Shown one piece after another: positions 25,361 through 34,060 of a DNA stretch of 64,000 bases. The stretch is from Sporosarcina cascadiensis. Lineage in GTDB: Bacteria > Bacillota > Bacilli > Bacillales_A > Planococcaceae. The notes under the pieces are model-generated. The model was not told the origin of the DNA. It saw nothing but the letters and a program-made list of their open reading frames with translations, and ran no database searches. The stretch lies in assembly GCF_009650995.1 (NCBI RefSeq), contig NZ_WHVV01000013.1, positions 32,027 through 96,026 of the forward strand, read 5' to 3'. The position numbers and the translations under genes were made by a program. Each line of letters opens with the position of its first letter. Position 1 is the first letter of the stretch.

Positions 25361-25427
25361 TTGACATCCGATTGAGTCATAGGTAAAGTTTTCATCAGTA
25401 GTTGAAACGAGTTCCATATTATAGAAT
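25361..25427 (+). promoter_or_regulatory. Second promoter and operator of the amidase operon
   Basis: TTGACA (25361-25366) and TAAAGT (25384-25389) have 17-base spacing. Operator copy 3 follows at 25404-25427, reading GAAACGAGTTCC then ATATTATAGAAT; it is the most diverged copy. AAAGGGGAT and the amidase ATG follow 15 to 33 bases later. Confidence 0.65.
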
Positions 25428-25459
25428 AAAATATTAGATATAAAGGGGATTGTTAATTG

Positions 25460-26167
25460 ATGAAACCTATTTGGGAAGATGCCATTACTGAAAATGACCG
25501 TCTGGTAATTGAAAAGGGTGGATATGGAGCAAAGCGGGGATTGGGTAAAAAACCTCTATTAGTAATCATTGATGTTCAGTTAAATTATGTCGGTGCTGAC
25601 AAGCCGATTGCAGAGCAGCTTGATGAGTGGCCAAGCGGCGGCGGTGAAGCAGGCTGGAAGGCAATTCGTAGAATCGAGCAGCTGAAACGGGCGGCTAAGG
25701 AAAGTAATATACCGGTATTCTATACAAGAAATGTACAGAAGAAAACATCAAACTTTGATTCATTTGCAGCCAAAGCAAAGCGAGACAACACGAAGTATAT
25801 AGACGGGCATCCTGCGGCTGATATTGTGAAGGAGCTGGCGCCGGATGATCATGATTTGGTTATTGACAAGAGTTATGCAAGCGCTTTCTTCGGAACTCCT
25901 TTCATTAGTTATTTAATCAAGATGGGAATAGATTCACTGATACTTGTTGGTGGATCGACAAGCGGCTGTGTCCGTGCAACTGCTGTTGATGCTGTGACTC
26001 ACAACTTTAACGTAGCAGTAGTAGAAGATTGCGTGTATGACAGAATCGAATTATCCCATAAAGCAGCATTGCTGGATCTATGGATGAAGTATTGTGATGT
26101 AGAAACATCCGAAGAAATTCTGAACTACTTCAATGAAGTGCAACAGGTAGAAACTAGTCTTAGTTAA
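25460..26167 (+). CDS. Isochorismatase-fold amidohydrolase (maleamate/N-carbamoylsarcosine amidase type)
   Basis: This is a 235-residue cysteine hydrolase. The catalytic triad is visible as Asp38 (VIIDVQLNY), Lys137 (IDKSYASAFFGT) and Cys170 (GGSTSGCVRATAVDA). The GCVRATAVDA stretch and the C-terminal MKYCDVETSEEIL are typical of the branch containing N-carbamoylsarcosine amidohydrolase and maleamate amidohydrolase, which release ammonia (and CO2) from amide-acids. ATG 25460 is preceded by AAAGGGGAT. The next gene is a ring-opening amidohydrolase, whose product would be its natural substrate. Confidence 0.85.
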   Translation: MKPIWEDAITENDRLVIEKGGYGAKRGLGKKPLLVIIDVQLNYVGADKPIAEQLDEWPSGGGEAGWKAIRRIEQLKRAAKESNIPVFYTRNVQKKTSNFDSFAAKAKRDNTKYIDGHPAADIVKELAPDDHDLVIDKSYASAFFGTPFISYLIKMGIDSLILVGGSTSGCVRATAVDAVTHNFNVAVVEDCVYDRIELSHKAALLDLWMKYCDVETSEEILNYFNEVQQVETSLS

Positions 26168-26188
26168 TTCGTGAATGGAGGGTTTTAC

Positions 26189-27571
26189 ATGAAAATTGAT
26201 TTACTCATTACGAACGGAGCAGTTGTATTTCCAAAACAAGGAGTAAAGAACGTCAATATAGGTGTAAGAGACGGAAAGATCGTCGGTATTTTTGAAAATG
26301 CTGAAGTAATTGAAGCGAATGAAATACTCGATGCATCCGGGCTGCATGTCTTTCCGGGATTAGTCGATGCACATGAACATCTTGGAATCTATAACTCAGT
26401 CGAAGAGGACTTTCTAGATACGAAACAACATGCTGTTGGCGGTGTAACAACAGTCGTCAACTATGATAGACAAGTAGAAAGTTATTTGGACTTCTTCCCA
26501 AGGGTGCAGGCAATCGGAGAGAAAAACAGCTATATAGATTTTACATACAGCCTGGGAATCTTAACGGAACAGCATCTGGATGAGCTAGAAGAAACAGTGG
26601 AGAGATTTGGACTGACTTCATTCAAGTTTTTCAGGAATTATGAAAAGCAACTAAATGGTAAATTTAAAATTAGCAACGGCCTGGATTTGTCATCGTATGA
26701 CTTAATGAGAATTCTGGAAAAGTTCAAGTCAGTTTCACCAAAACTGCTGCTCGCCGTTCATTGCGAAAACATGGATATTAATAGGAGCTTAATTTCAAAA
26801 TATAAAGCAGAAGGTGCAGAAGACGGTTTACGTACATGGTCTTTAACCAGCCCTGGTTTTGCTGAAGCAGAATCACTGATGAGCACATTGTATTTAAATA
26901 AAGTGGTTGGCGGAAACGTCTACATCGTTCACTTAACGTCAGCGGCAAGCGTTGATGTTCTTGAATCAACACCTTGGCTTCATGAAAAAGGCGTGAAAGT
27001 TGAAACGTGTGCACATTATCTCAGCTTAACGGAAGATTCGGAAGTGGGTCTGGATGCCAAAGTAGGACCGCCCGTGCATAGCCAGCATGATGCCGACAGA
27101 TTATGGGAAGGCATTAAAAACGGCACAATTAACGCAATTGGAACAGATCATGTCCCGAGTTCACGTGCCAAAAAGTATGGAGGCGGTGAAGGGGTCTTTG
27201 ACGCACTTTATGGTTTTCCAAGTGTAGGTTCCTTATTACCGGTGATGATTACAGAGGGTCACATAAAGCGGGGCCTTCCGTTAGAAAGAATTGCTGAAAT
27301 CACTTCCTATGAACCGGCAGAGTCGTTCAATTTAACTTCCAAAGGAAAAATTGAAGTGGGAGCAGATGCTGATTTTGCCATTGTAGATCTGGAGAAGAAA
27401 GAAATCATTACACCGGAAAGAATGCATTCCGTTGCGGATTATAGTGTCTTTGAAGGAAAAGAAGTAAACGGGTGGCCTGTCTATACGATCAGCAGAGGTG
27501 AGATGATTGTCAAAGACGGACAGCCTGTAATGGACTACGGACGCGGCAGCTACATCAGAAGGTCAATATGA
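26189..27571 (+). CDS. Hydantoinase/dihydropyrimidinase-like cyclic amidohydrolase
   Basis: The 460-residue enzyme has the binuclear metal ligands of the dihydropyrimidinase/allantoinase family: His62 and His64 (DAHEHLG), the carboxylated Lys146 (TSFKFF), His191 (AVHCENMD), His248 (YIVHLTS) and Asp320 (IGTDHVPSS). These enzymes open cyclic amides such as hydantoins, dihydropyrimidines and imides. ATG 26189 follows GGAGGG; a GTG further up is not needed. Its position between an amidase and a cupin gene suggests a cyclic imide or hydantoin substrate. Confidence 0.88.
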   Translation: MKIDLLITNGAVVFPKQGVKNVNIGVRDGKIVGIFENAEVIEANEILDASGLHVFPGLVDAHEHLGIYNSVEEDFLDTKQHAVGGVTTVVNYDRQVESYLDFFPRVQAIGEKNSYIDFTYSLGILTEQHLDELEETVERFGLTSFKFFRNYEKQLNGKFKISNGLDLSSYDLMRILEKFKSVSPKLLLAVHCENMDINRSLISKYKAEGAEDGLRTWSLTSPGFAEAESLMSTLYLNKVVGGNVYIVHLTSAASVDVLESTPWLHEKGVKVETCAHYLSLTEDSEVGLDAKVGPPVHSQHDADRLWEGIKNGTINAIGTDHVPSSRAKKYGGGEGVFDALYGFPSVGSLLPVMITEGHIKRGLPLERIAEITSYEPAESFNLTSKGKIEVGADADFAIVDLEKKEIITPERMHSVADYSVFEGKEVNGWPVYTISRGEMIVKDGQPVMDYGRGSYIRRSI

Positions 27572-27601
27572 TAATGAAACAAGTTAAGGGGTGCTGAACA
27601 T

Positions 27602-28333
27602 ATGGCTAGAGAACATATAGAATTCGTCAATATTCATGAGATGGAATGGCAACCCATTGAATTGCCTGGATTTACGGGAGAAATATCGCAAAAGCTGCTC
27701 AGTACAGATACTGACAATGGTGCATCGACGAGTCTCATATATATATCAGCAGGATCAACATGTGAAAGAGCTTCGTATAACGCATCAATTGAGGCGCTTT
27801 TACTAGAAGGGGAGGCAAAAATCGGAAAGAAGACATTATCGAATATGACGCATGTTTTCATTCAGAAAGATGTCGAATTGAAAGCGCTGACGTTTGAGAA
27901 AGCCTGCACATTATTATGGATGACAGACGGACGATTAGAGTTAACAGATGGAAACAACTCATCAGACAACCAAGAGGTCGTAATTAAGAAAACATCCGAT
28001 GTAGCATGGCAGGGAACGATTACACCGGGTTTCCCAACCGGTGCGATGAGGAAGAGTCTGTTTCAAGATCCAGTTACCGGCGCGAGTTCGTGGCTGCTTG
28101 GTGTTCTTCCGCAATTTAGGGATGAGCGCTATGAGATTCATCCGGTGATGGAAGAAGCATTTCAGATTCACGGAGAGATGGGAACCAGCCGGGGCGATTT
28201 TAAACAGGGCAGTTATTTCTGGCGCCCTGCTGAAATTCCTCATGGTGACTTCAGTACCGAGTGGGGCTGTCTGACATTTTTCCGCACAGACGGTCCCCTG
28301 AAAACAACTTACGTCAATAAAGAAGACCTGTAA
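27602..28333 (+). CDS. Bicupin protein, DUF4437-like
   Basis: The 243-residue protein consists of two related halves. Each begins with W then Q, a PGF or LPGF turn and GAST/GASS: residues 16-46 (EWQPIELPGFTGEI) and 138-168 (AWQGTITPGFPTGAM). The second half keeps likely metal ligands in HPVMEEAFQIHGEM and IPHGDFS, whereas the first half lacks most of them. Cupins of this kind include ChrR-like anti-sigma domains and small-molecule oxygenases or isomerases. I cannot assign a reaction. It is embedded in the amidase operon. Confidence 0.6.
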   Translation: MAREHIEFVNIHEMEWQPIELPGFTGEISQKLLSTDTDNGASTSLIYISAGSTCERASYNASIEALLLEGEAKIGKKTLSNMTHVFIQKDVELKALTFEKACTLLWMTDGRLELTDGNNSSDNQEVVIKKTSDVAWQGTITPGFPTGAMRKSLFQDPVTGASSWLLGVLPQFRDERYEIHPVMEEAFQIHGEMGTSRGDFKQGSYFWRPAEIPHGDFSTEWGCLTFFRTDGPLKTTYVNKEDL

Positions 28334-28410
28334 TACCAGTATCACCCGAAACAATGAAGCAGATATTTTGAGCACGCGAAATATTTCTAAATTATAAGGG
28401 GGCGCGTTTA

Positions 28411-29484
28411 TTGGATAGGTATATCAATCAAGCTGGCGGTAAAAAGAGTTCGTTGCTAATGAAAGGGATTTTGATGATTGTTTTGTTGGTTGCAAGTTTT
28501 GGTTTTCAACCCGGTGGAGCAGCGGCTGCTGACTCTAAGGAAGCGGTAAAGGAAAAGTGGGAAGATCCCGCAACACTCTATAAAACAATTAAAGATCCGA
28601 AAGAAAGACTGTTCTTTCATGCGTTAGCCCGTCCTGACGGCGAAGACATGGTATACCACATTAAAGGTAAGGCCTATGCTTACGTGCCGGGAGATATTTT
28701 CAACAAAGACTTAAAACACGGCCAGGCATTGTTTGGTGTAGAAGGCTACAATATCCGAAAAGCAGTACAGGTTGAAGGAACAAATGATTTCAAAATCCTG
28801 ACGAGAGAAATCGTCTTTTATACAGATCTAAAAACAGGTGAAATCTTAAAGGATTGGAGAAATCCGGTCACAGGCAAGACATTCCCAGTTTCACATATTG
28901 AAAATGATCATGTGAACTTTGACTATCGTGTAGTTGACGGAAGTTTGCGAAACGTTATCAAAGTTGGAGATAAAGAGATTGGCGCATTCCCGCTTGACGC
29001 ACCGGAACGCCTCGGTGAAACATATGTATTTCATGCCGATGCCTTCCCGCTTTACGATCTGAAGCAGCGTTACCAGATTAACGATCCAATGAATGTGAAA
29101 AATGGTGTTTATACATCTGCAGAGTTTTTTGATTTCCAAGTACCAACTAAATATCTGAACCGTATGAAAGGTAATAAGACACCTGAAGGTATTGTTCCAA
29201 TCACGAATTCCTGGACAAGAGTCAGTCCGTGGACACCATGGATGGGCTTAGATGAAACAGAACATCCCGGCAATCTGGTTTTCCATGCAAGAAGTCAAGT
29301 GTTAGACGGCTTCGATGATCTGCCGGAATGGATTAAGGAAGAAGTCAAGGATCATTATCCAATTTACCAATCCTCATTAGAAGAAGTGGATCCTACACCG
29401 AACGCAACGAGCTGGACAGCATTTTATCAAAATGTCCTGAAGACTGCAGGTAAGACATGGGAACAGTGGGTAGCTTCATTTTAA
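28411..29484 (+). CDS. Exported DUF1838 protein
   Basis: The 357-residue protein starts with TTG behind AAGGGGGCG. A basic N-terminus and a hydrophobic stretch at about 22-36 (ILMIVLLVASFGF) followed by GGAAAAD form a signal peptide. The body matches DUF1838: FYTDLKTGEILKDWRNP, then HVNFDYR and NSWTRVSPWTPWM. No DUF1838 protein has a settled activity to my knowledge. Being exported and placed before an MFS carrier, it may process or bind the substrate outside the membrane; that is inference. Confidence 0.7.
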   Translation: MDRYINQAGGKKSSLLMKGILMIVLLVASFGFQPGGAAAADSKEAVKEKWEDPATLYKTIKDPKERLFFHALARPDGEDMVYHIKGKAYAYVPGDIFNKDLKHGQALFGVEGYNIRKAVQVEGTNDFKILTREIVFYTDLKTGEILKDWRNPVTGKTFPVSHIENDHVNFDYRVVDGSLRNVIKVGDKEIGAFPLDAPERLGETYVFHADAFPLYDLKQRYQINDPMNVKNGVYTSAEFFDFQVPTKYLNRMKGNKTPEGIVPITNSWTRVSPWTPWMGLDETEHPGNLVFHARSQVLDGFDDLPEWIKEEVKDHYPIYQSSLEEVDPTPNATSWTAFYQNVLKTAGKTWEQWVASF

Positions 29485-29590
29485 TCAATAAAATCCGATT
29501 GTCAGAATATCAAATCGGGTGCGTAGAAGAAGATAAAAAACCTGGAAACTATTTTGAATAGATTCTAAATTTGAAAAAGCGAGGTGCGTT

Positions 29591-30847
29591 TTGGGCTATT
29601 TTAAAAGGTTGGGGAAAAGTCAGAGGTTTATTGTTACTGTGTTATTCTTGGGGGCAGTTGTATCAATTTTCGACCGCATGGTTATGAGTCTGGCTATTGC
29701 CGGGATAGGGGAAGAGTTTGCACTTGACGCTTCGATGAAAGGAATTATTCTAAGCAGTTTCTTTCTAGGTTACGCGATTATGACCATCCCTGGTGGCTGG
29801 CTGGCTGATAAGCTCGGTTCGAAAATAGTAATTGTCGTGTCTATTATGGCTTGGTCATTATTTACGGGATTAAGCGGACTGGCTTGGTCGGTCACATCTT
29901 TAATCATCATTCGTTTCTTGTTTGGACTTGGTGAAGGCGGGTTCCCGGGAGCAAGTACGAAAGCAATTGCTGAGTATATTCCTAGGGAAAAAAGACCAAG
30001 ATCTCAAGCGTTCATTAAATCAGGTGATCCAGTAGGTCTGACACTTGCACCGTTAATTGCGGTTCCGATTATCGTTGCGTTCGGCTGGCGCGCTATGTTT
30101 ATCGTTATCGCAATAGTCGGCATATTCCTGGCACTGTCCTATCTGATTATTCCAAAGCGCGATCAATTGGCGCTCGAAGCAGAAAATGCAAACCATCCAA
30201 AGCTTACTTTCAAAGAATTATTGAAGTTGCCAAGAATGTGGAGTTTCGTTATTGCCTGGTTCGGCGTCTGTATTTACATGTGGGGCTTCGCAAGCTGGTT
30301 GCCGTCGTATCTCATGATGGACAGAGGACTGAACTTATTTAACGCAGGGATGCTGTCTGCTATTCCGACAACAGTCGGAGTCATCGGTACTCTCCTTGGT
30401 GGTTATCTGGTAGGGACAGTATTCCTTGGACGTGAAAGATATATGTTTATTATTGCAGGCTTGTTCGGGGCCATCTTTATTTACGCGATGTATGTTACTT
30501 CATCATTAGCGATGGCGATATTCTTCCAGGCAATGGTTGGATTATTCATGCAGGCCGGCATGGGCGGTTTCTGGGCTGTAACGCACAAAGCCTTCCCATC
30601 CAATATCATAGGATCGGCAGCAGGGCTCATTAACTTCTCGGGTCAAATTGCTGGATTTATTTCACCGATGGCAATTGGTTTCTTGATTACTGCGATGAAC
30701 GGATCGTTTATTGCGGGAATCGGCTTCCTGATATTCGGAACGCTAATATTCATGGTAGCATCCATCTTCATCAAAGTGGATCAAGATGACAATGACAAAA
30801 TGAAAACAGCAGAAGTGATTGTAGACGAATCAATACCTGCGCAATGA
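29591..30847 (+). CDS. MFS transporter, anion:cation symporter-like
   Basis: The 418-residue carrier has twelve hydrophobic segments and the family motifs GWLADKLGSKIVI (between helices 2 and 3) and FLFGLGEGGFPGAST (helix 4) typical of the hexuronate/galactonate/phthalate group that brings in organic acids with H+ or Na+. The start is TTG 29591 after GAGGTG. It lies in the middle of the island and is the only transporter there, so it probably imports the island's substrate. Confidence 0.88.
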   Translation: MGYFKRLGKSQRFIVTVLFLGAVVSIFDRMVMSLAIAGIGEEFALDASMKGIILSSFFLGYAIMTIPGGWLADKLGSKIVIVVSIMAWSLFTGLSGLAWSVTSLIIIRFLFGLGEGGFPGASTKAIAEYIPREKRPRSQAFIKSGDPVGLTLAPLIAVPIIVAFGWRAMFIVIAIVGIFLALSYLIIPKRDQLALEAENANHPKLTFKELLKLPRMWSFVIAWFGVCIYMWGFASWLPSYLMMDRGLNLFNAGMLSAIPTTVGVIGTLLGGYLVGTVFLGRERYMFIIAGLFGAIFIYAMYVTSSLAMAIFFQAMVGLFMQAGMGGFWAVTHKAFPSNIIGSAAGLINFSGQIAGFISPMAIGFLITAMNGSFIAGIGFLIFGTLIFMVASIFIKVDQDDNDKMKTAEVIVDESIPAQ

Positions 30848-30868
30848 AAATAGGCAGAGGTGATCTTA

Positions 30869-31924
30869 TTGACTAGAAATGAAGTAGAAGAAACTTCAAT
30901 CTTATCTTATCGTGCATTGGCTTTACAGGTTACTTGTGATGCGGTAAATCAATTGAAAGACCCTTCAGAAATTCGGGCGAAAATGATGGAGACCATCGAG
31001 CGTGTCTCATTGCAGATCAAGGCGAGCATGAACTTCATTGGTAAAGATACAAAGCTGATTGTCCTGCCCGAATACTTTCTTACTGGATTTCCAATGGGTG
31101 AATCAATTGAAGAATGGAAGAATAAGGCCTGCATTGAAATGGATGGGCCGGAGTATGAAGCGCTTGGTAAAATAGCGCAGGACCAGCAGATTTTCTTGTC
31201 GGGCAATGCATATGAGTTGGATCCCCATTTCCCGGATCTGTATTTTCAGACGAGCTTTCTAATTGATCCTTCGGGTGATGTGGTATTGCGCTATAGAAGG
31301 CTGAATTCATTGTTTGCACCGACACCACATGATGTTTGGGATGAGTACTTGGAAATTTACGGAATTGACGGCGTCTTCCCGGTAGCTGAAACGGCAATTG
31401 GAAATATTGGACTAATTGCCTCGGAAGAAATCCTGTATCCAGAAATCGCGCGTTCTATGGCTTTAAAAGGAGCTGAAATTCTGCTCCATTCTTCTTCGGA
31501 AGTGGCGAGTCCGCAGCTGACACAGAAGCATATCGGAAGGTTGGCGCGATCTATTGAAAATATGACGTATGTGGTTTCTGCAAACTCTGCAGGTATGTCG
31601 AACATACCCATCCCGATGGCTTCCACCGATGGATCCTCTGCTGTAATTGATTACCGCGGATTGATTCTTGCGGAAGCAGGACCTGGAGAGAGTATGGTAG
31701 CAAATGCAGAAATCGATTTGGCTGCACTGCGCCGTGCTCGACAGAGACCAGGGATGGGAAATATTCTCTCCCGTCAGCGACTGGAATTGTATGCACCGAT
31801 TTACAGCGATATAAGCGTTTATCCAGCAAACAGTTTGGCAGGAAAGAAACCAGAACGGAGTCATTTTATCCAGTCACAGCTTGAAGTGATTGAAAATTTA
31901 AAGAAAAGTAGCGTGATAAAATGA
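30869..31924 (+). CDS. Nitrilase-superfamily protein lacking the catalytic Lys and Cys
   Basis: The 351-residue protein has the nitrilase fold: Glu68 in VLPEYFLTG, the RYRR strand, and a GNIG-to-YPE segment followed by IARSMALKGAEILL. In active members the triad is Glu-Lys-Cys. Here the Lys position is Arg144 (YRRLN) and the nucleophile position in GNIGLIASEEILYPE is Ser185. So it is either a non-catalytic member, a Ser-dependent variant, or a subunit. I place the start at TTG 30869, six bases after AGGTG, rather than at an overlapping GTG. It overlaps the aldehyde dehydrogenase gene by four bases. Confidence 0.8.
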   Translation: MTRNEVEETSILSYRALALQVTCDAVNQLKDPSEIRAKMMETIERVSLQIKASMNFIGKDTKLIVLPEYFLTGFPMGESIEEWKNKACIEMDGPEYEALGKIAQDQQIFLSGNAYELDPHFPDLYFQTSFLIDPSGDVVLRYRRLNSLFAPTPHDVWDEYLEIYGIDGVFPVAETAIGNIGLIASEEILYPEIARSMALKGAEILLHSSSEVASPQLTQKHIGRLARSIENMTYVVSANSAGMSNIPIPMASTDGSSAVIDYRGLILAEAGPGESMVANAEIDLAALRRARQRPGMGNILSRQRLELYAPIYSDISVYPANSLAGKKPERSHFIQSQLEVIENLKKSSVIK

Positions 31925-33333
31925 CCAGAATTGCAGTTCGAAATCCGCGCAATGGGGAAATGGATTATCAGATTACACCGCCGTCTCCGGCTGAGCTTTC
32001 TGAATACTGCAGCGGGCTGCGCAATGCGCAGCTTGACTGGCAGAAACTTGGTGTCCAGGGACGAGGAGAAGTATTGCAGCACTGGAAAGTTTCAATAGAA
32101 AATCATAAAGAAGAAATTATTGCAGCACTGACAGCTGATACGGGACGTGCCAGTGAAACGGTTCTAGAATTCAACTCAATCCTCTCAATGATTGACCGCT
32201 GGTGCAAGTTGGCGCCGGAGATCCTTCAACCGGAAGAAAGAAAAGATTCTTCGATTCCATTTTTGAAAATTGAAGAGGAGTTTAAACCGTATCAGCTTGT
32301 TGGCGTGATCAGTCCTTGGAATTTTCCGCTACTGCTGTCGTTGATTGATGCGATTCCTGCTTTATTAGCAGGCAGTACAGTCATTATTAAACCAAGTGAA
32401 TTCACACCAAGGTTTGTTGAGCCGCTGCTTGCGACTATACATGCTACACCTGTCTTAAAAGATTCACTGCGAGTAGTGACAGGGGCCGGCGAAACGGGTG
32501 CGAATATTATTGGAGAAGTTGATCTCATTGCCTTTACAGGTAGTGTCAAAACGGGCAGATTGGTTGCGGAATCCTGTGCAAAGCGTTTCATTCCTGCATC
32601 TCTCGAACTTGGCGGTAAAGATCCTGCCATCGTTCTGAAAAATGCTGATCTGGAAAGAGCCACTTCTGCAATTCTCTGGGGTTCCGTAGCAAATGCAGGT
32701 CAGTCCTGTTTATCGATTGAAAGAACCTATGTAGTAGAAGAAGCCTACGACGAATTTGTCGAGCAGCTTGTACAAAAGGCAAAGAAGATGCAGCTGGCGC
32801 ACCCGGCAGTTGAAGACGGTCAAGTAGGTCCGATTATCACCAAGCAGCAAGCGGAAATCATTAAAGCGCAGCTGAAGGATGCGGCATCAAAAGGTGCAAA
32901 AGTCCATAGCGGCGGTGAAATTGAGGAGCTATCCGGAGGTCTTTGGTGCCGTCCGACCGTTATGACAAATGTGAATCACGATATGGACGTTTTAGTGGAA
33001 GAAACTTTCGGTCCCTTGCTGCCTGTCATGAAGGTGAAGAACGAGCAGCAAGCTGTAGAGTACGCAAACAACACCAGATTCGGTCTCGGGGGGGCGGTAT
33101 TTGGCGAGACAGAAGAAGATGCTGTTCGCGTAGCAAGTCAGCTGGAAGCAGGAGCGATCAGTATAAATGACGCGGCTCTGACAGCGATCATGTACGAAGG
33201 AGAAAAGAATTCATTCAAATTCTCCGGAATGGGCGGCTCACGAATGGGCTCCGCATCTATCAAACGTTTTATCCGAAAAAAAGCATTTTTGATCAATACT
33301 GGGGCAAAAGATCCTTGGTGGTATGATGTGTAA
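31921..33333 (+). CDS. NAD(P)-dependent aldehyde dehydrogenase
   Basis: The 470-residue enzyme has the family's catalytic residues: Asn134 (SPWNFPLLL), Glu229 (LELGGKDP) and Cys263 (NAGQSCLSIERTYV), with cofactor-binding IIKPSE and FTGSVKTGR. It oxidises an aldehyde to an acid. The last segment, FSGMGGSRMGSASIKRFIRK, is the usual substrate-channel end. The start overlaps the nitrilase-like gene (ATGA), so the two products are made together. Confidence 0.9.
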   Translation: MTRIAVRNPRNGEMDYQITPPSPAELSEYCSGLRNAQLDWQKLGVQGRGEVLQHWKVSIENHKEEIIAALTADTGRASETVLEFNSILSMIDRWCKLAPEILQPEERKDSSIPFLKIEEEFKPYQLVGVISPWNFPLLLSLIDAIPALLAGSTVIIKPSEFTPRFVEPLLATIHATPVLKDSLRVVTGAGETGANIIGEVDLIAFTGSVKTGRLVAESCAKRFIPASLELGGKDPAIVLKNADLERATSAILWGSVANAGQSCLSIERTYVVEEAYDEFVEQLVQKAKKMQLAHPAVEDGQVGPIITKQQAEIIKAQLKDAASKGAKVHSGGEIEELSGGLWCRPTVMTNVNHDMDVLVEETFGPLLPVMKVKNEQQAVEYANNTRFGLGGAVFGETEEDAVRVASQLEAGAISINDAALTAIMYEGEKNSFKFSGMGGSRMGSASIKRFIRKKAFLINTGAKDPWWYDV

Positions 33334-33396
33334 TCGGTAACTAACATGTGTTTTATGAAAGATAACATATAAAAACTATTTTTGGAGGAATGTAAG

Positions 33397-33843
33397 ATGA
33401 ATATCAGAGAAGAGATGCCAGTGTTTGCAAGACATGAGGGAGAATGGAAAGGTGTTTATACAGTAGTAGATCCTAGCGGGAAAGTTCTGGATCAGCATGA
33501 TTCATATCTAACTTGCCATTTACGTGATGATAATGAAGAGTATCCGTATTTTCAGACAAACACCTATACATGGGCTGACGGAAAATCGGAAAGAATTGAA
33601 TTCCCGGGTTCCTATAAAGACAAGCACATCATTTTCGATACGGATCGCATCAACGGTCATTCTTGGGAAATTGATGAAAACACCATTGTATTGACGTGGA
33701 AATATGTAAACGATGAAAATAAATACTTGTATGAAATGATTAACCTAAGCCCGGACGGTCAGCATCGTGCACGTGTATGGCAGTGGTTCGAAAACGGAGA
33801 ACTAGTAAAACGTACGATCATTAAAGAACAAAAAGTAGTGTAA
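33397..33843 (+). CDS. Small beta-rich protein, DUF3598-like
   Basis: This is a 148-residue soluble protein with alternating short hydrophobic strands, beginning with EGEWKGVYTVVDPSGKVL and ending with RVWQWFENGELVKRTIIKE. The pattern suggests a lipocalin-like barrel such as DUF3598, which would bind a small hydrophobic molecule. The assignment is tentative. ATG 33397 follows GGAGG. It is the last gene of the long operon that starts at 25460. Confidence 0.4.
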   Translation: MNIREEMPVFARHEGEWKGVYTVVDPSGKVLDQHDSYLTCHLRDDNEEYPYFQTNTYTWADGKSERIEFPGSYKDKHIIFDTDRINGHSWEIDENTIVLTWKYVNDENKYLYEMINLSPDGQHRARVWQWFENGELVKRTIIKEQKVV

Positions 33844-33870
33844 TTTAGAGCTGTAAACAGCTGCTCATTC

Positions 33871-33902
33871 TCTGCAGAGGGAAGCTAAAGTTCCGCTGCA
33901 GA
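33871..33902 (+). terminator. Weak hairpin after the amidase operon
   Basis: TCTGCAG...GGAA pairs with TTCC...CTGCAGA around a seven-base loop. There is no clear T-run after it, so it may be an RNA-end or attenuating structure. Nearby AGCTGTAAACAGCT is a further perfect palindrome. Confidence 0.3.
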
Positions 33903-34060
33903 AGGTGCTGTTGTATTTCCGTCATATATGCAATTGTACAATCAACACACTGACCTGAAGCTATCGACTATTGATCCAAAATATGATAGTTTTAAAGTTA
34001 TTTAACAAAATTCTTAGACATTACGTATGTTCTAAATACAGTCAGATGTGGGGTTATAAT

